Source of the DNA: Ehretia macrophylla
Taxonomy: Eukaryota; Streptophyta; Magnoliopsida; Boraginales; Ehretiaceae
NCBI GenBank assembly: GCA_037974665.1
Contig: CM075765.1
Coordinates: 56,615,747 to 56,679,746 of the forward strand
Direction: 5' to 3'
Length of the DNA: 64,000 nt
Part shown: piece by piece, positions 1-12,807 of the stretch
How the letters are laid out: each line of letters begins with the position of its first letter
Numbering within the stretch: the stretch's first letter is position 1
Made by a program: the position numbers and the translations under genes
Notes under the pieces: generated by a model
Told to the model about the DNA's origin: nothing
Databases searched by the model: none
The model's input: only the letters and a program-made list of their open reading frames with translations

Positions 1-3000
1 TGGAAAGTATCTCCCCCTTGGGGAACTTAACTACCTAGATCCTTATCTCGTTCATTCATAGAAGACCTTGCTTAGCTCTACTTTCTTTCTTATACCAGGA
101 ATCCTAGCTTAAATCCTGAGGCCAAGGTATGTAGTGAGGTCTTTTGTTGGGTGATAAGGAATGGTCGGTTTTTTAGTCTTAATCCAACGACTGGCCTTAC
201 TCCGAATGATATTTGAAGTATGGTTCGCTTAGCCAATTTAGCGGAATCTTATTTGACAACTTCACCTATGGCTTCCACTAGGCTTGAAGAAAATGGTCTG
301 GCTTTTGGACGGCCCATATCTAAGATAGTTCACCCCGACTTCCAAGTCAAGGTCCACAACTTACCGCTTTCATTGGCCTGCAGGCAGTCCTTTCTTAACT
401 TCAATCCACTTAGATCCCAGACTCTCCCCATTCATTACCTTAAACGACAACGGGCAAAGATGAGGTGATAAAGGGCGAAGGATATTCATTGTGGTTAGTC
501 ATGTATTCTTTATCAATGTCCCACCCTTTCTTTGAACCTTGTCAATGAGCAAACCACCATCGGAGCTCCATCGGTGCTCAGTGAAGCTTTTGCCCAGTGT
601 ATACCCCCCGATCCGCTCAACAAAATATCAAAGGCGGCCTACCTGCTTTCCTTTTGGTCCGCTGCCCCTTAACCGCCTTAGGGGTCTTTCTGGTAGTTTT
701 AAAGAGATCTTAGTGCCTTAGATAACCTAGAAGGAAGATTGCTTCTCTCACCCATAGAAAGGTAGCCCAAGATTATTTTGAGACGAATGAATGCTAAAGA
801 AAAGAAGGCCTGACAGCTTACTCTACTGTTCGTGGTAGAGTATGCCCTTAGGAGTAGTTCGTAAGGATAAAGGAATGCCTTAAGGCAGCTCGTGACCTAA
901 GGTGGGCGCATTAGAGTGAATGAATTTGTCTTAGTTTTGGAATTTCTCGTAGGAAAATAGGAAGAATTTTAAATGATAAAACGAGATTCTCTTATTAAAT
1001 AAAAAAGCGGACTAGGAGCAAAAGGCGAAAGGGCGTTTCTTTAGTATGGAAGGAACGCAAGTTAGTGACATCTATCTTAAAGTCTGCTTTGGGTTATGCT
1101 CTTACTGTTCTCAAAGTAGAGAAGTTACTAGAAAGGGAAGCTCTAATTCCTCTTGTTGAATCCACTATTCACAACGTATCGTATTACTTAAAAGAAAGCA
1201 AATACGTTAAGTAAGGGCGCGAGAAAATAGACATCAACTGTTTACTAGCAAGCGTTGAAAGCAGATGCCAGAATGACTCTTTGAACTTAAGGACGTAATA
1301 AATAAATAAACTAGTTGCCATCAAGACTGAACAAGATAAGAATTAAAGAAAATCGAACTGTGATAACATTTGTCTTTACCAAAAAAGCGAAAAGAAGGAA
1401 CGAGAACAAATGAAGTTCGTCCCAAAGAAGTGACTGACTCAAGGTATGCTATCGCTCTTCTCTCTTGACCTGAGACTACTGGGGAGAGTTCTGTGAGCGA
1501 GGAGCGAAGCCTTTCGGTGGCTCGTAAATAAAAAAGAATCAATTAAATCAGCTCCAGAGCTAGGAGTTCTATGTCTAGGTTGAGGGTTGATGAGAGGCCT
1601 TATGTTAATCTTAACTGCTACCCTACTTATCCCAGCTCTAAAGGTAGCTACTGAACTGACTTGTCAAGTTGAGTCGACTATGATTCTTCTTGTTCAATAG
1701 TGAATGGTATTGTTATCATATTCATTAGTTTTCCCGGCTCTATGCTAAAGCCCTTTCTCCTGGCTTACTACGATTTTCGAATGGGAAGAAAGTCATTACT
1801 AGCTCTTTGAACTAATATGCTCTTGGGCTGCAGGAAAAGCATCTCTCTCTTTCTATTCAAAGATCCGAGACAGCTTGTTAAGTTGGTGACATTGGTTCCC
1901 CGTCCTTATTCTCCTATCTCTCTCACCCTGGTTGGGCTCTAGCTTAGTGTGATTAAACTGTGAATTGAGTTAGGAAGAAGAAGTCTAGCTTCTGGCTTTA
2001 AAGAAGAGAAGAATGACCTGGATTCAAGGGAAATGCTTTATTTTAGGAAAGAAAGATCCCAAGCTTATGCTGAATTGAGAATGGACTTGCCTTGGTCTTC
2101 TGTGAGTTCCAGGGATTCAGATCAAGGTAGTTCAGTTCCCCAAGGCTAATTCAATTCAGTCTTGTGAGGCTGTGAAATAAGGTCTTGGCAACCTCTGCGG
2201 AATATAGCCTGTGTGCTGCGAGATGGTTTTCTCTTTTTGTTGGGGATTCAGCTACAATAGAGAAAAGAGTTTGTTCAAGTAAACAGGAAAGAGGAAATAC
2301 CCAAAAGAAGAAGAGGAGCGTAGCCGTACGTATCCTATCTAGAATAGGTAGAAAGGGGATATAGAAAAAGAAGGGCTTTAGCGTTGAAGAAGCTGGTAGT
2401 TTTTCCTTACGTGTCAAATAGATAGGCTTGGGTGGATTTTTTTTCATAACTATGTCGCTAAAGCCCTTGTGATTTTTCCTTCTTTGATAGAGAGAAGAAA
2501 ATGCATTTGTTGGTATAGAATCTAGAAGTAATCCTTCCCACTAGGCTACTCTTAACTTAATAAGTCATTTCGTCAGTTAGCAGTTCAGCCCAAGGGCAGG
2601 CAACGAAAAAAAGAACTACAGCTTCTATCTCCTATAGGTCACATTAGACAGTTCTTTTCACGTGCAACCAAGCCTTAATTCCTTATGCGATGGGATGCTC
2701 ACTAATCAACTGCATATCTCGAGATGCGAAGAATAGTTTAAACATAAAAAAAGACTACCTTGATCCTTTCGAAGTGGATATTCATACGCCCATTGGATAG
2801 GGTTATTTGAAGATGACACGAGTTTCGACTTGACTGCTTTCCTAGGGTTCCCTTTGGTTAGAGGTGATAACTCTTATTAGGCCAGTAAGGTAAATGAATT
2901 TAGGAAAGAAAGATCCCACGTCCCATACAAGAGAAAGACCAGGCGATAAAAAATAAATAAGGTGTGTGGGAAAGATCTCACAACTAGCTCGCTCCAGGAA

Positions 3001-3880
3001 ATTAAAATAACCCCCCTTAGATCTGGCATAAGAGAGGGAGGCTTTAGCGAAAATAAGGGATGCACATAATAGTGAATGATCCAAAGGAAGTAAGTAGCCA
3101 TTACTTTGGATCCTAGTGACTATGGCTCAAGAGCGGGATAACAAAATGTAAGGATTCGATTAGTTTTCTCACGTAGTTTAGGTTGAATCTGCTACGCACC
3201 TTTGGCTCTGGGGTATCCTGTATATAGATAGGATCAAGGTGGATTAAAGAAAAGAATTGATAAAGTATCAGTCAGTTGACATGACATGAAAAGCCTTCTC
3301 TTAGAAAGGTGTAGTGTAGATTAGGTGGGTGTTTAGTGAGCTCGAGATAGCTGCCTAACAAGAGGAAAGGACATCGGGTACAGTCTTTCTTTGATCCCGG
3401 CTCGCCGGTTACGTCAAACCATACCAGGTCTGTAATGTACTTACTACTATGGAAAACAACCAATCCTAATTATATTATATATAAGAAGAACCTAGTCCTA
3501 TAAAGCAGAAAGCGTTTGTATTAATGCCCGAAAACTCCCATGTCTTTCTTCGTTAGAACAACCAGCTATTTCCGACAAGTCTTTCTTCATTTTTAGAGAA
3601 AGAAGCGGAAATACTAGAAAAGAGAAAAAAAGTGCCAAAACGAAAGTACCAGTCCCTGGTATCAATATACACACAAACCCCTCCACCAGTATCTTCATTA
3701 AGAACGAGTAATCCTTGAGAAGCTGCTCCAGCAGAGACTAATCTAACTCCAAGGGAGCAGGAGCTTTCTAATCTCATCCGCAAGATAGATTTCCCCACCC
3801 TATCTCCCCTACGGGTAGAAGGTCATGAACCTTAGTCTCTCCCAATTTGGTTTTTTCGTCGGACATAGAGATAGTCGATG
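1..3880. other. Mitochondrial-like spacer, no gene recognised
   Basis: I see no gene in this stretch. The open frames are all shorter than 100 codons and none resembles a known family. Base composition and the many short purine or pyrimidine runs look like the spacer around the recognised mitochondrial genes further right, so I infer that it belongs to the same inserted block. A 20-bp exact direct repeat is present at 2042-2061 and 2899-2918. The mitochondrial origin is inference only. Confidence 0.35.
2042..2918 (+). repeat. 20-bp direct repeat pair
   Basis: The same 20 bases, beginning TTTAGGAAAG, occur at 2042-2061 and again at 2899-2918. Short dispersed repeats of this size are common in angiosperm mitochondrial spacers and can mediate rare recombination. 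Nothing shows that this pair is active. Confidence 0.6.
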
Positions 3881-5130
3881 ATTAAGCTGCCAAATACGCA
3901 ATTTCACCTATCTTCACATTCTAGCCAAATATGTTGCCATGCATGCTAACAAAAGTTCATGTACACACATATATCACAAGTACAGTGGTAAAAATAGACA
4001 TTTAAAGGCATGCATGTGGTGTTTGAAAGCTTTTCAAGAAGTTTTAGCCCTCGCCTTAGCAAGATAACAAAGAAGATGCACAAACTTTTGAAGAAGCACA
4101 ATGTCGACCTTTTTCTTTGCTTAGCCAAGAGACCACTTGAGATTTCTCTAATTCTTAGCTTAGTAACCATGTTCTTAGAATGTGCAAGTGGCTAGAACAA
4201 AAGAAAATGAAATGGAAGCTAACAAACTTACCTAAGCCGAAATGAATGTGCTATGAGCTTGCATGTGCGTTTCTTTGCTCTTAGCTTTGCTTGGTCGAGC
4301 TCCTAAGTAGCTTGCATGACTGGATGAACCATTGAGTGATGAACTTGAGCTATGGAGAGTGAAATAGCAGCTAGGGCCGAGAGAGAGGGAGAAGAATGAG
4401 AGAGTGAGAGAAAATGTGAGAAAGAAATAGAAGCTTGAGGAACTTTGATGCATGTGTCGGCCTAGGGCCTTGAAATTTATGATTTTGTGTCTTCAAGAGC
4501 ATGTTTGAATCATCCTAGCATGGGCAATTGGAGTGTGTCGAGAATGGTGGAGCTTTGGGTAGAGTTTTGAGCCAATATTTTTATGTTTGTGTCATAAAAT
4601 TATCATAGAATGTCTAGGTATAGATTTTGAAATTCAAATGCTTGTTCAATGCTCCATGTGGTCGGCCAAGCTAGTGTTCAAATCTGAAGTTTTTGTGTTG
4701 GTTGAGCATTTTTTAATTGTGTTTGGAAAGTGCAAAATAAAAAGGAATAAAGAATAAGAATGTTTAGCTTTTGGTGCAATTTCGTCTTCTAGTGAGTTGA
4801 TTTAGCAATTTAATATTAGTTGGTGGAGTTTGTAGGATTAATTAATGATCTAGTGCTTCGTGTAAGATGCCTTCTTGATTAGTGTGCGGGCACGCTTTTC
4901 TAGGTTTAAGGCACGTACTACAAGGTAAGGCACGAACTACGAGACGAATATATGTTTCCCAAGTAAATGCACGTAACCCTAAATGTATGCACGTAATTCA
5001 ATGCAAGGCACACAAAATGAAACAAAATTCTTAAACCTAGGTCAAGGCACGTAAATCTAGGTTAGGGCACATGAAACGAGGTATAGCACACAAATCGAGG
5101 TCGGGCCACGCAGACCCTGACTCCGCTGGG
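3881..5130. repeat. Nuclear-type AT-rich repeat, class and exact edges not resolved
   Basis: Composition changes sharply from the flanking spacer. The stretch is AT-rich, holds a purine-rich tract near 4375-4440, and ends in degenerate repeats at about 4885-5115. The overall look is that of an LTR or other non-coding plant repeat, possibly on the minus strand, because TG and CA dinucleotides lie near both ends (about 3888 and 5112). I could not find matching 5-bp target duplications at those ends, so the class is left open. No coding frame is supported. Confidence 0.35.
4885..5115 (+). repeat. Degenerate tandem repeats, unit about 20 bp (GGCACGTAA core)
   Basis: About nine copies of a core like GGCACGTAA or GGCACACAA, each followed by a variable half such as ATCGAGGTTA, are spaced roughly 17-40 bp apart. 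The copies have diverged but keep the phase of the GCAC core. They sit at the right end of the surrounding AT-rich repeat. Repeats of this kind often lie in the U3 region of an LTR or in a subtelomere-like satellite; I cannot tell which. Confidence 0.55.
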
Positions 5131-5482
5131 AAGGATTCTTGTACCAACTATTATGTTCAAAGACAGGCCTCAATGTGACTTTAAAGCGATTATTCTTGAT
5201 TGAAATTTCCATAGATAGAATAGAAATTAGGCCATATCCTTAGAGGCAGCTTCGGCTGCGTCTTTGCCTATTCTCATCTGAGATAGCGTCCTTGGACACC
5301 CATACCAAAAGAAGTCGTTGACCCAGCTACGATCAGCACTTCCCGCAAAATGAGAAAAGGGCATCCCGAAGAGTCTTTATTTGAAAATAGGGGTCAACGA
5401 AAGGAGGACTCTTGAGATTTCTTCCCAAACCATGAAAGGCGTTGAAAGATAAGAGACCTACTTTCTTGATCCATCTATGGGG
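5131..5482. other. Mitochondrial-like spacer
   Basis: A short stretch between the AT-rich repeat and the family A element. No gene is seen. Its composition matches the other mitochondrial-like spacers. Confidence 0.3.
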
Positions 5483-5487
5483 AATCC

Positions 5488-8330
5488 TGTGATAACCCGA
5501 ACCCGGCAAGCATTTAATGGCATATAACTGCATTTAATTAAATGTTTAATTAGTTAAATCAACCATTTTGCACTATTGTGATATTTCTTTTAGAAGCATT
5601 CAATAATTTTTATATTGATTAACTAAAAGATTATCACCTATTTTTATTGTTTATAGAAGTTAGATTTATTTTATTGTGTTTAATTAAGTGTCATTTTAAA
5701 TTCTAGAAATTAATTGCATCTGACTACGTGTTTATATTAATTTATTCATTTGTATCTTAACATTAACTTCATAATTCTTTAAAATATTCAAGAAATAGTT
5801 AAATTAATTATTTTTAAATGAATATTTATTATTTTGATTGTTTTGATTATTTTAATAATTGGTTTTAATTGTCTTGCATTAAAATTACTTAGTTTTTAAA
5901 TAAATTAGAAAAGTAACTCTGAGCTGAAGTGAATTTTAAACTATTCCACTATTCTACTTTTCAAAAATTATAGTTTTCTATTAGTGCTCATCATTTGATT
6001 AGCGATCGGCTATTGACTGTTCGATCGTAGTATTTCGAAAATGAGAGTTAGAGAAATATTCTTCGGACTTAGTGAAAAGTGTTTTTAGCTTAATTTAACT
6101 AGTTTTAGTTGTTTTTCATTTAATTGCTTTGTTTTAACTTGAATTAGATTAAATGGCATCAAAATAAGCTTATTTGACCAATTTTAACTTAAGCTTGACT
6201 TTGCAAAATGACCAAAATGTCCTTTGTCACCTTTTAAATAATAAAACAAGGCAAAAGTCAAACAAAACAAATTGCAAAATGCCCATCTTGTCCTCTCCTT
6301 GGCTGAAGCTTCAAGGGCCAAAATAGGAAGCTTTTTGCTTCAATTTTCTTTCACAATCATGCGTGGAATTGCTCGGGGGTCATGGCTCGGGCCTTTGCTG
6401 GTCTTCCTCGTCAATCTCTATGAGGGTTTTCACGCTTTTGTGCATTTATATTTGAATTTGAATTTTGTTCCAAATTTTTTGATTTGATATATAATGTGTT
6501 ACAATGCCTATAATTGCTTGATAGAGCTTCCTTTGAGTTCTTAGAGCATTGTTTGATAGTTATTTAGCAATTTTTATGGCTAGAAATGTAAATTGAAATT
6601 AGGGAAGAATGTGAATAGTAAAAATAAATAGTAAAACCCTAGAATTTTGGATTTTTGATCCGAAATGTGATTTCTTGATTTGGATAGGTGCCATTAATGA
6701 TAGAAAGATAAAATGTGCAATAAAAATGAATCGGCCTTTGTTAAAATTGAAAATTAGACAATGAAACGAAAAGGGGCCGCTTGACCAAGTGTTGACCGTG
6801 CTCGAATTGAGTTAGGGGTTTGAGGGCATGGAAGCACTTTTGGCGCTGTTGTGGCATTGATTGAATAACCGGTTAGCATAGCTCTAGTTCAAACGCAGTA
6901 GGTGGCTTTTGAGCCTCGGGTGAGAAAGTGAAGTTTAGTGACATAGAAACGTGCCTTGTAGTGCCTAAGTGAATTTAGTGAAATCAGTTTCCTAATCCCA
7001 TAGCTCGTTTGCTTGTAATTGACTTTGGAAGTTAAAGATTGAATAGTGATATTTGTCGTTTTCGGGTTTGACCTGCTATTACTTTTTTGATTGATGTTAT
7101 TGTTAGTATTAATGATAATCATGCTTGAAAAGTTAATTGATTGCTATTATTGATTGTAAATGCTTGTTATCTCATTTATCGCCACTAATCTGTACTTTCG
7201 TGTTATTGTTCATTTATTGCTTGTATCTCGTATTGCATTGCATAAGTGTCAGGCGCGTGAGTGATAGGCCTCTCTGGGTAGTCTCGGGCTGCCAAGGTTG
7301 GTTGCTCTAGCTCCGTGTCCTATTCTCATTCTCGCTAGGGGTGCCGCCCTGGGAGATTTGGGTCGTAGATATGTCGGGGTACTTCCGGAGTACACCCAGT
7401 GGATGTCATAAGGTGGTTGCGCGCTTATGGTCATCGTTGTCAACATCAAGCTCGAGATTGATGTAATGCTCGTGGAATCGAATCGCATGGTACATTGTTC
7501 GTATGAGTGAACCATAGCCTTCAGAGTGTGGTATAGCTTTGAATGGTTGTGTTAATGCTTTTATTAATTGTTTATTGTATTAATTGTTTATATTGATTGC
7601 TTACTTGTCAGTTATATTGCTTAACTTCCTTATTTGCATTGCACGACTTTTTTTCTCTCCACCTCGATATCTGTCTCGCCCTCACTGAGTATACGTGTTG
7701 TGTATACTCACTCCTCACCACCACATTTCAGGAAATATCATGTTAGCGGGAAAGTTCGTGGATATGTAATAGATCGTGCTTGAAGAGTTGCCTTGCGTGA
7801 TATATGGCTTTAGTTGTCAAAGATGCAAAGATGTATGTTTCATGTGTTGTATGTATTTAATGTTAAAAGGAATGTAATTTAAATTTAACTAGGTAATTGA
7901 GGTAGAATGATAAGCTAGTTTATGTATTCAGTTAGCATAGTTTAATTTCAATGCATGTTTGTAATGTCCAAAGGAAAAGAGTTAGAATGGTATGATAGTC
8001 TATTTTATGCATTAGGTTAGTATGCTTTAATTGTCAAGCTTAAATGTACTTGTCAAAGAGGAAAAGAGATAGGTTTGCTTTTAAACTGGAAATGTATATA
8101 TACTTGTTGTGTTTATTTGTTGAGAAACAAGGCTCGGATGGCCTTGAGGTGTTTGTATGGTTGGACACGGTGCTGGTCCACTTATATGTTATTACAAGTT
8201 TTACATTTTGCCTAGAAACAGGGGAGACTCCATCCGTCTTTCCCTAAAAAATTTTGCCCGGGTTTGGAATTGGGATGTGGTTAGATTGATTGTTAGAACT
8301 TCTGGTTTCGAGAGGGATCAGGGTGTTACA
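5488..8330 (+). repeat. Left LTR of family A element
   Basis: It begins TGTGATAACCC and ends GGGTGTTACA, has the TG...CA termini of an LTR, and is repeated at 9974-12802. The length is 2843 bp. Short open frames inside it are chance frames, since they occur in both LTR copies without protein homology. Confidence 0.92.
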
Positions 8331-8332
8331 GG

Positions 8333-8348
8333 TGGTATCAGAGCTTGG
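8333..8348 (+). promoter_or_regulatory. Primer binding site, initiator tRNA-Met
   Basis: TGGTATCAGAGCTTGG starts two bases after the left LTR. It matches the complement of the 3' end of plant initiator tRNA-Met, the usual primer of plant gypsy elements. Confidence 0.85.
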
Positions 8349-9959
8349 TTAGCTCATAAGCCAGGACAGGGTCCTCGGTCTGTTGGGTAGTGATCCTTGA
8401 ATGTGTGCTTGTTAGGTGTGTCTTGAAGGTGTATGCTTATATGTGAGATTGTGTGTCTTGACTTGAATGTATGCACATATGTGATATAGTTATGTGTTAT
8501 GTGTTAAATGTTTCTCAAGTAAAGTGAAGTGTCTAGTTGTGTATTAAATTGACCTATCGAATTGGCATCGTGAATCGAATTGATCTCGTGAATTGTTATT
8601 TACTTGGAGTATTGCTTGTAATGTGTGTATTGGAATGTCTTGAATTGGTTATGCCGTGATTTGAATTGATTATGTTGTGCTTGACTTGATTGTCGTGCTT
8701 GAGTGACTTTGTTGAATAAACTGCTTTACAAACATGCTTGCATAATAGCTTAAGGCATACATGTATAAATGTGATATCTTGGCATTCATACATGTCCTGT
8801 TGAAATGGTAAGAAAGACTTCTTCCACCCTTGAAGAGAAGTGGTTAGTAGCAGGCCCTCCAAGTTATGTGGATTGACGGGAATGAGCAGCATTTGACTAG
8901 CCTTGATTTGGGAGTTGGTGTTTGCTTTTGGAGCTCGGTTATTGGCAAATCTCTAAGGTCCTCTTCCGTGCTTAACAGTTGTGAAAGAGTAGCTTTCTTT
9001 TGGGGTTCTATTTGGTTGTTCTCTTGAGCATTCTTTGATTTTCCTATTGGGTATTCTTTGGACCTTCTGTCGGCACTTCTTGGTAGACTTGGCTATTGGG
9101 GTTTCAATCGGACTTACTACATGGAATTATCTATGGCATATGTGTCTCGGTCTTTATTGGTGTGTTACTGGCATCCCTTATTGGCAATTCTTCAATGGCA
9201 TTTTATAGAATTCTTAGTGGCCATTTATCTAGTACTTATTTGTTGGGCAATTCTTGGTACTTTCTTACTGGAGCATTGTTCGGGTATTTTCTTTGGTGTC
9301 CCTCAGTTGGTTTGGTAATTGGAATTCCTATCGGACTTATTGTGTAATATTACTTACGGTATTCTTTGGAATTCTTATTGGGCATTCTACTAGAATTTTT
9401 CTTATTGGCATTTATTGGAAGATCCTACACTTGGAATTCTGCTTGGACTTATTATCTTGTATTGTTTACGGCTTCTCCTTCGGCCTTTCCACTCAGGGGA
9501 ATCTATACTTGCTGTTTTACTAAGATGTTGCGGTAGGGACTTAGTGATTGGAGGATTTCATTTAGAGATTTTCCTTTGGTATTCTTCTCTATATACTTTT
9601 ACAGAACTTTCAGCTAGGTCTACTTACGATAATCAGCACTACATGAGGTGCATCTGCTTTGGCTATCTTTTAACTTTCTTATTTGGTACTTGTTAGACTT
9701 CTATTGGAGATTCGTAAATAGGGTATTCCTTCAGTATTCTTCTTGCCATTAATATGTGGTATTGATAATATCTACAGTATCCCTGCTTTAGTCTTTAGTT
9801 GGTATTTTCTCGGCATTTTTGGTTGGGATTTCTATTCGGGTTTTCCTATGAGCATTCTTATTCACTATCTTGCTCAGCAACTGATGAAGATTAGTCAGAG
9901 TTGGATTTCAGAGGATGCTGAGTTTTATTAGAAGAAGAATTGCGAGGACGCAATTGTTT
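8349..9959 (+). repeat. Non-coding interior of family A element with degenerate internal repeats
   Basis: The region replaces the expected gag-pol. From about 8990 to 9900 it is built from loosely repeated pieces around ATTGG, GGCATTCTT and GGAATTCTTATTGGG, which makes several overlapping open frames that translate into hydrophobic low-complexity peptides. I find no conserved domain in any frame. The peptides look like a by-product of the repeats and not a membrane protein gene. Confidence 0.6.
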
Positions 9960-9973
9960 TAAGGGGGGAAGAA
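9960..9973 (+). promoter_or_regulatory. Polypurine tract
   Basis: A purine run directly before the right LTR, in the position where plus-strand DNA synthesis starts in LTR retrotransposons. The sequence just upstream (CGCAATTGTTTTAAGGGGG) is shared with the family B element at 44718-44736. Confidence 0.85.
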
Positions 9974-12802
9974 TGTGATAACCCGAACCCGGCATGCATT
10001 TAATGGCATATAACTGCATTTAATTAGTTAAATAAACCATTTTGCACTATTTTGATATTTCTTTTAGAAGCATTCAATAATTTTTATATTGATTAACTAA
10101 AAGATTATCACCTATTTTTATTGTTTATAGTAGTTAGATTTATTTTTTTGTGTTTAATTAAGTGCCATTTTAAATGTTAGTAATTAATTGCATCTGACTA
10201 CGTGTTTATATTAACTTATTCATTTGTATCTTAACATTAACTTCATAATTCTTTAAAATATTATAGAAATAGTTAAATTAATTATTTTTAAATGAAGATT
10301 GATTATTTTGATTGTTTTGATTATTTTAATAATTGGTTTTAATTGTTTTGCATTAAAATTACTCAGTTTTCAAATAAATGAGAAAAGTAACTCTGAGCCG
10401 GAGTGAATTTTAAACTATTCTAATACTCTACTTTTCAAAAATTATAGTTTTCTATTAGTACTCATCATTTGATTAGCGATCGTTTATTGACTGTTCGATC
10501 GTAGCATTTCGAATATGAGAGTTAGAGAAATATTCTTCGGACTTAGTGAAAAGTGTTTTTAGCTTAATTTAACTAGTTTTAGTTGTTTTTCATTTAATTG
10601 CATTGTTTTTACTTGAATTAGAAGATTAAATGTCATCAAAATAAGCTTATTTGACCAATTTTAACTTAAGCTTGACTTTACAAAATGACCAAAATGCCCT
10701 TTGTCACCTTTTAAATAATAAAACAAGGCAAAAATCAAACAAAACAAATTACAAAATGCCCATCTTGTCCTCTCCTTGGCCGAAACTTCAAGGGCCAAAA
10801 TAGGAAGGATTTTGCTTCAATTTTCTTCTACAATCATGCGTGGAATTGCTCGGGGGTCGTGGCTCGGGTATTTGTGGGTCTTCCTCATCAATCTCTGTGA
10901 GAAGTTTTCACGTTTTTGTGCATTTATATTCGAATTTGATTTTTGTTTCAAATTTTTAGATTTGATATATAATGGGTTATAATGCCTATAATTGTTTGAT
11001 ATAGCTTCCTTTGAGTTTGTAGAGCATTGATTGATAGTTATTTAACAATTTTTACGGCTAGAAATGCAAATTGAAATTATGGAAGAATGTGAATAGTAAA
11101 AATGAATAGTAAAACCCTAGAATTTCGGATTTTTGATCTGAATTGTGATTTCTTGATTTGGATAGGTGTCATTAATGATAGAAAGATAAAATGTGCAGTA
11201 AAATGGATCGGCCTTTGTTAAAATTGGAAATTAGACAATGAAACGAAAAGGGGCCGTTTGATCAAGTGTTGACCATGCTCAAATTGAGTTGGGGGTTTTG
11301 CTATTGAGGGCATGGAAGCACTTTTGGCGCTGTTGTGGCGTTAATTGAATGATCGGTTAGCATAGCTGTAGTTCAAACGCAGTAGGTGGACTTTCGGGCC
11401 TCGGGGGAGAAAGTGAAGTTTAGTGACATAGAAACGTGCCTTGTAGTGCCTAAGTGAATGTAGTGAAATCGGTTTCCTAATCCCGTGGCTCGTTTGCTCG
11501 TAATACCCTTTGGAAGTTACAGATTGAATAGAGATATTTGTCATTTTCGAGTTTGAACTGCCATTACCTGTTTGATTGATGTTATTGTTAGTATTAATGA
11601 TAATCATGCTTAAAAAGTTAATTGATTGCTATTATTGATTGTAAATGCTTGTTAACTCGTTTATCGCCATTAATCTGTACTTTCGTGTTATTGCTCGTTT
11701 ATTGTTTGTATCTTGCATTGCATTGTATAGTGTCAGGTGCGTGAGTGATGGGCCTCTCTGGGCAGTCTCGGGCTGCCAAGGTTGGTTGCTCTAGCTCTGT
11801 GTTCTATTCCTATTCTCACTAGGGATGCCGCCTTGGGAGATTTAGGTCGTAGATGTGTCGGGATACTTTCAGAGTACACCCAGTGGATGTTATAAGGTGG
11901 TTGCGCGCTTAGGGTCATCGTTGTCAACATCAAGCTCGAGATTGATGTAATGTTCATGGAATCGAATCCCATGGTACATTGCTCGTATGAGTGAACCATA
12001 ACCTTCAAAGTGTGGTATAGCTTTGAATGGTTGTGTTAATGCTTTTATTAATTGTTTATTGTATTGATTGCTTACTTGTTAGTTATATTGCTTAATTGCC
12101 TTATTTGCATTGCATGACTTTCTTTCTCTCCACCTCGATATTTGTCTCGTCCTCACTGAGTATACGTGTTGTGTATACTCACTCCTTACCACTACATTTC
12201 AGGAAATATCATGTTAGCTGGAAAGTTCATGGATAAATGATAGATCGTGCTTGAAGAGTTGTCTTGCATGCTATGTGGCTTGAGTTGTCAAAGATGCAAA
12301 GATATATGTTTCATGTGTTGTTTGTATTTAAAGTTAAAAAGGAATGTAATTTAAATTTAGCTAGGTAATTGAGATAGAATGTTAAGCTAGTTGATGTATT
12401 CAGTTAGTATAGTTTAACTTCAATGCATGTTTCTCATGTCCAAAGTAAAAGAGTTAGCATGGTATGATAGACTATTTTATACAATAGGTTAGTATGGTTT
12501 AATTGTCAGGCTTGATTGTACTTGTAAAAGATGAGAAGAGATAGGTTAGCTTTTAAATTGGAAATGTATTTATACTTGTTGTGTTTATTTGTTGAGAAAC
12601 AAGGCTTGGATGGCCTTGAGGTGTTTGTATGGTTAGACACGGTGCTGGTCCACTTATATGCTATTATAGGTTTTACATTTTGCCTAGAAACAGGGGAGAC
12701 TCCGTTTGTCTTTCCCTAAAAAATTTTGCCCGAGTTTGGAATTGGGTTGTGATTAGATTGATTGTTAGAACTTCTGGTCTCGAGATGGATCGGGGTGTTA
12801 CA
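9974..12802 (+). repeat. Right LTR of family A element
   Basis: A 2829-bp near copy of 5488-8330 with the same TGTGATAACCC start and GTGTTACA end. It is followed directly by the AATCC target duplication. Confidence 0.92.
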
Positions 12803-12807
12803 AATCC

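Larger units (their letters stand above)
5488..12802 (+). mobile_element. Non-autonomous LTR retrotransposon, family A
   Basis: This is a complete LTR element by its ends: two long LTRs (5488-8330 and 9974-12802), a primer binding site complementary to initiator tRNA-Met just inside the left LTR, and a polypurine tract just before the right LTR. The 5-bp duplication AATCC flanks it at 5483-5487 and 12803-12807. The interior is only 1643 bp and shows no gag, protease, reverse transcriptase or integrase, so it could move only with proteins supplied by a relative. Very long LTRs around a short non-coding interior fit the LARD type. The last bases before the polypurine tract resemble the end of the pol gene in the family B element of this window, which suggests a Tekay/Del-like gypsy parent. 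The LTRs differ by roughly 4% in the first 220 bp I compared, so it is moderately old. Confidence 0.9.

Noticed and set aside
3888-5112. Clean solo LTR with TG...CA ends
   Set aside because: The candidate ends lack matching 5-bp flanks (TAAGC against GACCC), so I leave the repeat unclassified.
9058-9931. Hydrophobic frames as a membrane protein gene
   Set aside because: Several frames overlap on the same strand, all built from short degenerate repeats inside a non-autonomous LTR element.
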